From: Actinoplanes lutulentus
GTDB lineage: Bacteria > Actinomycetota > Actinomycetes > Mycobacteriales > Micromonosporaceae
Assembly: GCF_003259845.1 (NCBI RefSeq)
Contig: NZ_QLMJ01000007.1
Location: 1 to 64,000, forward strand
DNA: 64,000 nt
Reading direction: 5' to 3'
In this document: positions 10,374 through 17,357 of the stretch, piece after piece
Layout: the number at the start of each line of letters is the position of its first letter
Numbering within the stretch: the first letter of the stretch is position 1
The notes under the pieces: generated by a model
What the model was told of the DNA's origin: nothing
Database searches by the model: none
Seen by the model: the letters and a program-made list of their open reading frames with translations, nothing else
Program-made: the position numbers and the translations under genes

Positions 10374-12221
10374 GTGTCCAGCCGCAACATGCGCACCACC
10401 GTGACGTTTCCGATCGTGCTGCGGGAGTTGACAGTGCTGCGGGTCGCCGACATCAACGACGGCACCCGCAGGGTCACCATCGGGGGCCCGCAGCTCGGAG
10501 CATTTCACCGGGACGGGCTGGACCTGCCGGCGCTGCGAAGTGAAGGGTTCGACGACCACGTCAAGCTCTTCTTCGCGGCGCCGGGCGCCGACGAGCCGGT
10601 GCTGCCCAGGCAGGCCATCGCCAGCCTGGACTGGCCGGCCGACGCCCGTCCCATCGCGAAGGACTACACGCCGCACCGGGTCACCGCGTCCGAGGTCGAC
10701 CTCGACTTCGTCCGGCACGGCACCGGGCCGGCCGCGAGCTGGGCGGAGAGCGCCGCGGCCGGCGACACCATCTGGATGGCCGGGCCGAAGATGTCGCAGA
10801 GCCACCCGGCCGGCGCCGACTGGATCGTCGCTGCCGGGGACGAGACCGCTCTGCCCGCCTTGCGGCGGTGGCTGCGCGAGATGCCGGCGGGTTCGCGGGC
10901 GCGGGTTTTCGTCGAGGTGACCGATATGGATCGGTGGCAGGAGCTGCCGACGGCGGCGGATGCCGAGGTCACGTGGGTCAACGGGAGCGTGATGACGCTG
11001 GCTGAGGCTGTGATGTCCATGCCGTGGCCCGATGGGAAGGTTTTCGCCTGGGTGGCAGGGGAGGCCGGGGCGATCCGGCCGTTGCGGCGATATCTGCGGG
11101 TGGAGCGCGGGTTGCCGGCGGAGCAGGTGGAGATCACGGGATACTGGAAGCGGACCGGTGCGTCCTCTTTCTCCGCGGCCGTTTCCCCCGAAGCTGTTTC
11201 CCCTGCCGAGGCTTCCTCCGATGGGGCTGCCTTCGTTGGGGCTGCCGGACTTGTTGGTGAGGACGACGCTCATGAGCGGCTTCATGAGCTTGCGGAGATC
11301 ACGCCGGGGCTGGCGATCCGGGTGGCGGTGACGCTCGGGATCGTCGACCTGGTCGACCGGGGCACTAACACCCTCGCCGCGCTGGCCGGCGCCACCGGGG
11401 TGGAGGCGGGCTCTCTCGAACTGCTGATGAACTATCTGACCGGCCTCGATGTGTTCACGGTGAGCGACGGCGGCGGATATGGGCTCAGTGAGGTCGGCGA
11501 AGAGTTGCTCGACGACGGGGACGAGTACCACCTCGAAGGTCCGGCGTCCGTCCTGGAGTTCGCGCTGCTCGGCCTCGCCGGGCGGGCGGTCGCCGGGCAG
11601 TCGCTGGGCTCGCTGTTCGAACGCGAGCCCGGCCTCGGCGGACCCGCCCGGGTCGCCGTCGAGGACGCCGCCATCTGGATGGTGCCGAAACTGATCACCG
11701 CGTACGACTGGTCGTCGGCGACCGCGATCGTGGCGGCCGGACATGCGGCGGGTTCGGCGCTGAACGCTCTCGGCCGCGAGTTTCCCCATCTCGCGCTGAC
11801 CGCGGCCGCGCTGCCGTCGGCACTGGCCGTGTTGCGCTCGCAGGTGCTCGACGCGGACATCGCCGAGCGGGCCGAACTGGTCGCCACGTCGGGCGCGATA
11901 CCGGTCCGGGCCGGGGCCACTCATCTGCTGGTGCGGTTGCTGGACTGGCTCAGCGATGAGGACGCCGGGCATCTGCTGACCGAATTTGCCCAGGGTCTGC
12001 CGCCGGGGGCCGACGTGGTTGTGGTCGAGGAATATCGGCCCGCTGCCGACGATGACGAGCTTGAGGATATCGAGCAGGATCTGTTGATGCGGGCGGCGTT
12101 CGGTAGTGGCCGGCGCAGCGTTGCCCGGCTCGGCGAATTGCTTGACGCCTCGGGGCTGCGCGTTCTGAGCAGCGTCGACATAGGCTGGTCGCATCGGGTG
12201 TGGCACGCGACGCCGGCCTGA
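10374..12221 (+). CDS. Siderophore-interacting protein fused to a methyltransferase-like domain
   Basis: 615 residues in two parts. Residues 10-262 are a SIP flavoreductase domain: AKDYTPHRV in the FAD-motif position, VDLDFVRHG, and the closing GYWKRTG. An Ala/Ser-rich linker (263-297) leads to an O-methyltransferase-type dimerisation winged helix (298-375, ITPGLAIRVAVTLGIVDLVDRG) and a methyltransferase-like Rossmann fold (440-612). The expected SAM motif (DVGGGTG type) reads IVAAGHAAGSA (452-462), so SAM binding is doubtful. The LHDW region survives as LLDWLSDEDA. GTG 10374 is chosen on the leaderless signal; ATG 10389 is an alternative. Its role is probably ferric-siderophore handling, with the second domain structural or regulatory. 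Confidence 0.82.
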   Translation: MSSRNMRTTVTFPIVLRELTVLRVADINDGTRRVTIGGPQLGAFHRDGLDLPALRSEGFDDHVKLFFAAPGADEPVLPRQAIASLDWPADARPIAKDYTPHRVTASEVDLDFVRHGTGPAASWAESAAAGDTIWMAGPKMSQSHPAGADWIVAAGDETALPALRRWLREMPAGSRARVFVEVTDMDRWQELPTAADAEVTWVNGSVMTLAEAVMSMPWPDGKVFAWVAGEAGAIRPLRRYLRVERGLPAEQVEITGYWKRTGASSFSAAVSPEAVSPAEASSDGAAFVGAAGLVGEDDAHERLHELAEITPGLAIRVAVTLGIVDLVDRGTNTLAALAGATGVEAGSLELLMNYLTGLDVFTVSDGGGYGLSEVGEELLDDGDEYHLEGPASVLEFALLGLAGRAVAGQSLGSLFEREPGLGGPARVAVEDAAIWMVPKLITAYDWSSATAIVAAGHAAGSALNALGREFPHLALTAAALPSALAVLRSQVLDADIAERAELVATSGAIPVRAGATHLLVRLLDWLSDEDAGHLLTEFAQGLPPGADVVVVEEYRPAADDDELEDIEQDLLMRAAFGSGRRSVARLGELLDASGLRVLSSVDIGWSHRVWHATPA

Positions 12222-12285
12222 GCCGTCGATCGGGTCCCGCAATGCCTTTGCGTGCGGCGCGGCCGGAAACCCGGAGAATGACGGG

Positions 12286-12387
12286 ATGGGCCGAGTGCTT
12301 TTGTGGCGTGGTCTCGGCGTACTTCTGACCCTGCTTTTGATCTTGCTGCTTTTGCTCTTTCTGCTTGCGTCTTGCTTATTGCGGTGA
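12286..12387 (+). CDS. Possible 33-residue hydrophobic membrane peptide
   Basis: A short ORF with ATG 9 nt after GGAG encodes a peptide with a basic N-terminus (MGRVLLWRG), a run of about 22 almost purely Leu/Ile/Val/Phe residues (LGVLLTLLLILLLLLFLLAS) and the ending CLLR. It looks like a single-span membrane peptide. Size and shape resemble type I toxin peptides or small membrane regulators, but nothing in the sequence identifies it. Local base composition is richer in T than its neighbours because of the TTG/CTT leucine codons. It could be fortuitous. Confidence 0.4.
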   Translation: MGRVLLWRGLGVLLTLLLILLLLLFLLASCLLR

Positions 12388-12494
12388 GTTACACGGCCTC
12401 ATGTTGTCCCCAGGTCGTGCTCGTCCCTTATTTCTGGGGGGCGTTGTCCACAGGGGTGGCGGCGATCTCCGGCGATTTCGGCGACGCTGTCGCG

Positions 12495-13361
12495 ATGGCC
12501 GCCCCACCCACGTCAGTCCCGTTCCGCGGCTCCGCCGTGATCTCCGCAGGCCTCATCACCCGAGCCCGGCTGCGTGGCGATGACTGGCGGCGCCTGTTGC
12601 CGGACGTGTACGTCCATCGTGACGTGCCGATCGATCATCGGATCTGGTGCATCGCGGCGGGCCTGCTGCTGCCGACCGGCGCGGCTATCGGGGGCCTCAG
12701 CGCGGCCTACCTCTGGGGCGCCGACCTGATCCGGCCCGATGCGCTCGTCTCCGTGGTGACACCCCGCGACCGGCGGATCAGGGGTCACAGCCGGATGGTT
12801 CCGCACTACACGCTCCTCGGCGAAGCCGACGTGACAACTCTCGGTCCGCCGGTCACCACGCCGGAGCGAACGGCGTTCGACCTGGCCCGCCGCCTCCGGC
12901 GTACCGAGGCTCTCGTCGCGGTCGATGCTCTGGCCGGCACGGGCCGCCTGGACCTGCCGGCGGTATCCCAGCTGGTCCGCGAACGCCGTCATTGGCCGAG
13001 AACGGCACAGGCCAAGGAGGTGATCCGCCTCGCCGACTCCCGCGCCGGTTCCCCGATGGAGACGCGGCTGCGACTGCTCATCCACGACGCCGGTCTGCCC
13101 GCGCCGGAGCCTCAATACGAGGTACGCGACGAGCACGGTCACCTGATCGGCCGGGTGGACCTGGGCTGGCCGGCGAAAAGGGTGGCCGCCGAATACGAGG
13201 GCGACCACCACCGCAACCGTGACCAGTTCCGCCACGACCTGGCCCGCGCCAACGAGTTGCGGATGGCCGGATGGATCGTGCTCCGCTTCACGGCGAACGA
13301 CGTCCTCCGCAACCCGCAAAAGACAGCCGCCATGATCGCCGTCGAGCTGGCCCGCCATTGA
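12495..13361 (+). CDS. DUF559-type nuclease-fold protein with AbiEi-like N-terminus
   Basis: About 288 residues. The N-terminal part (ITRARLRGDDWRRLLPDVYVHRDVP) resembles the AbiEi-type antitoxin/winged-helix module common in actinobacterial DUF559 proteins. The C-terminal part carries a Vsr-like PD-(D/E)XK arrangement: SPMETRLRLLI, then RVDLGWP, then AAEYEGDHHR, followed by RDQFRHDLARANEL. DNA endonuclease activity is possible but unproven. ATG 12495 is taken as the start because the conserved part begins 15 residues later; the frame is open further upstream and TTG 12444 is an alternative. It is not obviously linked to the iron genes around it. Confidence 0.75.
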   Translation: MAAPPTSVPFRGSAVISAGLITRARLRGDDWRRLLPDVYVHRDVPIDHRIWCIAAGLLLPTGAAIGGLSAAYLWGADLIRPDALVSVVTPRDRRIRGHSRMVPHYTLLGEADVTTLGPPVTTPERTAFDLARRLRRTEALVAVDALAGTGRLDLPAVSQLVRERRHWPRTAQAKEVIRLADSRAGSPMETRLRLLIHDAGLPAPEPQYEVRDEHGHLIGRVDLGWPAKRVAAEYEGDHHRNRDQFRHDLARANELRMAGWIVLRFTANDVLRNPQKTAAMIAVELARH

Positions 13362-13408
13362 TCACGACCCCAGCCGCCCCGGCCGCGGGCGGTGCGCAGC
13401 CGGCGGGG

Positions 13409-13461
13409 CCCAGTCGCGGGGGCCCAGTCGCGGGGCCCAGTCGCGGGGCCCAGTCGCGGGC
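13409..13461. repeat. Four tandem copies of a 13-bp G+C-rich unit
   Basis: The unit CCCAGTCGCGGGG occurs at 13409, 13423, 13436 and 13449; an extra G separates the first two and the last copy ends in C. It lies in the gap between the DUF559 gene and the longer repeat array. No function is apparent. Confidence 0.85.
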
Positions 13462-13487
13462 GGGCTGTTGACCGGCCGAGCTGTCGC

Positions 13488-13799
13488 CCACGGCTGTTGG
13501 CTGCACGTGGCGGCGACCGTGGTGTTCAACCCGTTGCCGGCTGTCATCCAGGGCTGCCAGCCGTACGCCACGGCGACCCTGACGTTAAGCCAGCGTGAGT
13601 CGGCTGCACACCAGGGCTGCCAGCTGCACGTCACGGCGACCGCGGTGTACAGCCCGGCGCCAGCTGTCGCCCAGGGCTGCCAGCTGCACGCCACGGCGAC
13701 CCTGACGTTAAGCCAGCGGGAACGGGCTGCACACCAGAGCTGCCAGCTGCACGTCACGGCGACCGTAGCGTTCAGCTGGTTGCCGGAGGCGGCTGTCGG
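13488..13799. repeat. Alternating 60/63-bp imperfect tandem repeat array
   Basis: Five units start at 13488, 13548, 13611, 13671 and 13734. Each opens with a variant of CCAGGGCTGCCAGCTGCACG and continues into CACGGCGACC. Two tail types alternate: A (60-66 bp, with GTGTTCAACC-like sequence) and B (63 bp, CTGACGTTAAGCCAGCG), giving a 123-bp higher-order period. All unit lengths are multiples of three and both strands are open through the array: the plus frame from 13468 would encode repeats of GCQLHxTAT and the minus frame repeats of CSWQPW. No start signal supports either frame, so I annotate the DNA repeat and not a gene. Confidence 0.85.
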
Positions 13800-13892
13800 C
13801 CAGAGGGCTCGTGACCAGTGCGACCTGTAGGCCAGCGACGACGACGCAACAACCGGGGGGACGAGAGGCTGTGGGCGGAGGACAAGATGCCT

Positions 13893-13911
13893 GTTGGTTA
13901 GGGTGGCCTAA
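13893..13911. promoter_or_regulatory. Putative iron box overlapping the ABC transporter promoter
   Basis: GTTGGTTAGGGTGGCCTAA matches the DtxR/IdeR consensus at 14 of 19 positions and forms, with the next bases, an inverted repeat GGTTAGG-GTGG-CCTAACC. It contains TAGGGT (13899-13904), a TANNNT -10 that ends 9 nt before ATG 13914, where no Shine-Dalgarno exists. Iron-loaded repressor here would block a leaderless transcript of the ABC pair. Confidence 0.65.
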
Positions 13912-13913
13912 CC

Positions 13914-15584
13914 ATGAAACGAAGTCTGCTTCTTCGCGCGATCAAGCGCCACCGTGGCCGTCTGGCCGGCGGGGTGGCGTTGCTCTGTCTGCATCAGGCG
14001 ACCGAGGCGCTGGTGCCGGTGGTGATCGGGCTGGTCATCGACCGGGCCGTGGCCACTTCGGACACCGGGGCGCTCGTTGTCACGCTGGCCGGGCTGGCGG
14101 TGTTGTTCACCGTGCTGGCGATGGCCTGGCGGTTCGGGTCGCGGCTGAGTTATGGGGCGGCTGAGCGGGAGGCGCACCTGCTCCGGGTGGAGATCGCCGA
14201 GCGGGCGCTGGACCCGCGGGGGCGCAGGACCGGGCTGCGGGACGGTGAGCTGCTCAGTGTGGCGGCCGGGGACACCGAGCACGCGGTGGACGCGATCCGG
14301 GCGGTCGGGCTGTCCGCGGCGGCCTGCACGGCGTTGCTCGTGTCCGCCGTCGCGCTTGTCGTCGTCGATCCGCCTCTCGGGATCGGGGTGCTGGTAGTCG
14401 TACCCCTGGCGCTTCTTGCGTTGCAGTGGCTCGCGCCGCTGCTGACCCGCCGCAGTGACGCCCAGCAGGCGGCTCTTGCGGAGACGACCGCGACAGCGGT
14501 CGATCTGGTGACCGGCCTGCGGGTGCTGCGCGGAATCGGTGCGCAGCACCATGCCGCCGAACGGTATGCGGCCGCCAGCAAGCACACGCTGGTGCAGACG
14601 CTGCGGACGGCGAACACGAAAGGCCTGCACCTGGGCCTGACCACCGCGGTGAACGGCCTGCTGCTCGCGGCGATCACCGGTGTCGCCGGCTGGCTGGCGC
14701 TACGTGGCGACATCACGATCGGTGAGCTGGTCGCGGTGGTGGGTCTGGCGCAGTTCATCGCCGAGCCGGTGCAGACGCTCGGCTGGTGCGTGCAGCTGTT
14801 CGCGACCGCGCGCGCTTCCGCCGGGCGGGTGTCGAAGGTTCTCGACGCGCCGCCGGCCATCACGCCGGGTGAAGGACGCGTTCCGGCGCCGGCTTCCGAC
14901 CGGCTCCTTCTCCAGAACATTTCGTACGGTGGACTCGAGCGGTTCGGCCTGCGCGTGAAAGCCGGTGAGGTGCTCGGGGTGCTCGCCTACGACCCGCGGG
15001 ACGCCGAGTCGCTGCTCGCCCTGCTCGCCGGCAACGTGGCGCGCGACGACTACCAGGGAACGGTACGCATCGACGGCGTGCCCGCGGAGACCCTGGACAT
15101 CGCCGAGGCCCGAAGCGTGGTGCTGGTGGAGCACCACCACGTCACGCTGTTCGAAGGATCGCTGCGGGAGAACCTGGGAGACCGCCCCGACGAGGAGCTG
15201 CTGGCGGCGGTCCATGCGGCCGCGGCGGAGGACGTATTGACGGCAGGGCTCGACCACGAGCTCGTCGAACGCGGCGCCAACCTCTCCGGCGGCCAGCGGC
15301 AGCGGGTCGCGCTCGCGCGGGCGTTCGCCGCCGATCCCCCGGTGCTGGTCCTGCACGACCCGACGACCGCCGTGGACGCGGTCACCGAGGCGCTGATCGC
15401 GGACCGGCTGGCCGAGGCGCGTGGCCGGTCGCCGCGGGGCACCATCGTGATCACCAGCAGTCCGGCGCTGCTGCGGGCCGCGCACCGGGTCACCGTGCTG
15501 GACGGCGGCACGGTGGTCGCCGAGGGAACCCATGACGAGCTTGTGGCGGCGCAGCCGCGTTACCGGGAGATGGTGCTCCGATGA
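13914..15584 (+). CDS. ABC exporter half-transporter, degenerate ATP site (iron-regulated)
   Basis: The 556-residue protein has an exporter-type membrane domain (about 1-310) fused to a nucleotide-binding domain. The NBD is degenerate where it would bind ATP: the Walker A position reads VLAYDPRDAESLL without GK[ST], the catalytic Glu after Walker B is Pro483 (VLVLHDP), the Q-loop position is Glu406 and the H-loop His is replaced (VITSSPAL). The signature LSGGQRQR (457-464) is intact. It can only work as half of a heterodimer with the next gene (ATGA overlap). By context (iron box, SIP neighbours) a siderophore or heme transporter is likely, as for IrtAB/YbtPQ; this is inferred. Confidence 0.87.
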   Translation: MKRSLLLRAIKRHRGRLAGGVALLCLHQATEALVPVVIGLVIDRAVATSDTGALVVTLAGLAVLFTVLAMAWRFGSRLSYGAAEREAHLLRVEIAERALDPRGRRTGLRDGELLSVAAGDTEHAVDAIRAVGLSAAACTALLVSAVALVVVDPPLGIGVLVVVPLALLALQWLAPLLTRRSDAQQAALAETTATAVDLVTGLRVLRGIGAQHHAAERYAAASKHTLVQTLRTANTKGLHLGLTTAVNGLLLAAITGVAGWLALRGDITIGELVAVVGLAQFIAEPVQTLGWCVQLFATARASAGRVSKVLDAPPAITPGEGRVPAPASDRLLLQNISYGGLERFGLRVKAGEVLGVLAYDPRDAESLLALLAGNVARDDYQGTVRIDGVPAETLDIAEARSVVLVEHHHVTLFEGSLRENLGDRPDEELLAAVHAAAAEDVLTAGLDHELVERGANLSGGQRQRVALARAFAADPPVLVLHDPTTAVDAVTEALIADRLAEARGRSPRGTIVITSSPALLRAAHRVTVLDGGTVVAEGTHDELVAAQPRYREMVLR

Positions 15585-17323
15585 GCCGGCCGCTTCTGCC
15601 CACCGCCACCGCGCGCGAGACGTGGGCGGTGACCCGGGCCGAGTTCGCCCGGCTGCCCGGTCTGAGCACGGCCGCGGCGGTCCTGCTGGTCGGTGCGTCG
15701 GCGACCGGTCTGGTCGCGCCGTGGGTGCTGGGCCGCCTCGTCGACGACGTGATCGCCGGCGCCGGAACCGAACAGTTGCTATACCGGGTCGCGGTGATCG
15801 CGGCGGCCGCTGTCGTCGGTGGCCTGCTGACCGCCGCCGGGGCGGCGGTCTTCGCCCGGCTCGGTGAGACCGTGCTGGCCCGTCTGCGCGAGCGGGTCGT
15901 CGACCGGGCGCTGCACCTGCCGTCGGCCACGCTGGAGCGGGTCGGTACCGGGGACCTGGTCGCGCGTACCGGTGACGACGTCGCTGTGGTCGCGACCGCG
16001 ATCACCGGTGGTGGGCCGCTCTTCGTCGGCGCGTTGCTGTCCATCGTGCTCACCGCGGCCGGGCTCTTCGCCCTCGACTGGCGGCTCGGCCTCGCCGGCC
16101 TCGCCGCCGCGCCCGGGTACGCCCTCGCGCTCCGCTGGTACCTCCCGCTCTCCGTTCCCTTCTACGTCAAGGAGCGGGTCGCGTCGTCCGAACGAGCGCA
16201 GGCCATGGCGGGGGCACTTCAAGGAGCAGCGACGGTACGCGCGTACCGGCGGGAGCGGGAACAGACGGATCTCATCGAACAGCGGTCGCAGGTCACCCGT
16301 GATCTGGCGCTGGACGTCTTCACGATCTACACGCGGTTCAGCTCCCGGATCAACCGGGCCGAGCTGATCGGGCTGTCGGCCGTGCTGATCGCCGGATTCC
16401 TGCTGGTCAGGGAGGACATGGCGACGGTCGGGGCGGCTACCGCGGCGGCGCTGTACTTCCACCGGCTGTTCAACCCGATCGGTCTGCTGCTGATGGAAGC
16501 CGACACCGTGCTGCAGGCCGGCGCGAGCCTGGCCCGGCTGGTCGGTGTCTCATCGCTGCCGCTGCCGCCGGAGGCCGCGCCGCACCAACCGGGCCAGAAA
16601 CGGCTCGAGGTCACCGTCGCCGAACACCGGTACGAGGGCGGGCCGGTGGTTCTCGCCGACGTCACGCTCACCCTCGAACCCGGCGAGCGGGTCGCCCTGG
16701 TCGGTGCCAGTGGCGCCGGCAAGACCACGCTGGCCGCCATCGCCGCCGGGATCATTCCGCCTTCTGACGGGGCGGTACGCCTTGGTGGCGTACCCCTGAC
16801 CGACCTCGGGGAGTCCGCGACCCGGCGGCGCATCGCCCTGGTCAGCCAGGAGGTTCATGTCTTCGCCGGGCCGCTCGCCGACGATCTGCGCCTGGCCCGG
16901 CCGGACGCGAGCGACGACGAGCTGACCGCCGCGCTGGAGCGGACCGGCTCGGGTGCCTGGCTGCGCGCCCTGCCGGACGGCCTCGCCACCCACGTCGGTG
17001 AGGGCGGGCACCAGCTGACCGCCGGCCAGGCCCAGCAGCTCGCCCTGGCCCGGCTGATCCTGGCCGGCCCGGACGTGGCGGTGCTGGACGAGGCGACCGC
17101 CGAGGCGGGCAGCTCCGGCGCCCGCGATCTGGAACGCGCCGCTGTCGCCGCGACCGAGGGCCGGACCACGCTGATCGTGGCGCACCGGCTCACCCAGGCT
17201 GCCGCGGCGGACCGGATCCTGGTCATGGACGAGGGCCGGGTCGTCGAGGAGGGCAGCCACGAGCAGCTGCTGGCCGGCGGCGGCCGGTACGCCCAGCTCT
17301 GGAAGGCCTGGCAGACGAACTGA
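15581..17323 (+). CDS. ABC exporter half-transporter, catalytic subunit of the heterodimer
   Basis: The 580-residue protein has an exporter-type membrane domain (about 25-320, with the GTGDLVARTGDDV coupling region) and an NBD with intact Walker A GASGAGKT (375-382), Q423, Walker B VAVLDE with Glu504, and switch His535 (IVAHRL). Its signature is altered to LTAGQAQQ (479-486). This complements the first subunit: intact Walker A/B here pairs with the intact LSGGQ there, leaving one active and one dead site, as in asymmetric exporters such as TM287/288 or BmrCD. ATG overlaps the stop of the upstream subunit. A bidirectional terminator follows. Confidence 0.9.
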   Translation: MSRPLLPTATARETWAVTRAEFARLPGLSTAAAVLLVGASATGLVAPWVLGRLVDDVIAGAGTEQLLYRVAVIAAAAVVGGLLTAAGAAVFARLGETVLARLRERVVDRALHLPSATLERVGTGDLVARTGDDVAVVATAITGGGPLFVGALLSIVLTAAGLFALDWRLGLAGLAAAPGYALALRWYLPLSVPFYVKERVASSERAQAMAGALQGAATVRAYRREREQTDLIEQRSQVTRDLALDVFTIYTRFSSRINRAELIGLSAVLIAGFLLVREDMATVGAATAAALYFHRLFNPIGLLLMEADTVLQAGASLARLVGVSSLPLPPEAAPHQPGQKRLEVTVAEHRYEGGPVVLADVTLTLEPGERVALVGASGAGKTTLAAIAAGIIPPSDGAVRLGGVPLTDLGESATRRRIALVSQEVHVFAGPLADDLRLARPDASDDELTAALERTGSGAWLRALPDGLATHVGEGGHQLTAGQAQQLALARLILAGPDVAVLDEATAEAGSSGARDLERAAVAATEGRTTLIVAHRLTQAAAADRILVMDEGRVVEEGSHEQLLAGGGRYAQLWKAWQTN

Positions 17324-17325
17324 AA

Positions 17326-17356
17326 TCCCGCACGATCGTGGCAGGATCGCGCGGGA
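17326..17356. terminator. Bidirectional hairpin between convergent genes
   Basis: TCCCGC-A-CGATC pairs with GATCG-C-GCGGGA around a 7-nt loop (GTGGCAG), an 11-bp stem with one internal mismatch. It fills the 34-bp gap between the ABC operon and the convergent LuxR gene. There is no T-tract. Confidence 0.7.
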
Positions 17357-17357
17357 G

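Noticed and set aside
13488-13799. CRISPR array
   Set aside because: Units are 60-66 bp and contiguous, with similar tails instead of unique spacers; no cas genes nearby.
13468-13830. 120-codon plus-strand frame and 131-codon minus-strand frame through the repeat array
   Set aside because: Openness follows from unit lengths divisible by 3; only a TTG start without a ribosome site supports the plus frame. Kept as a repeat, not a gene.
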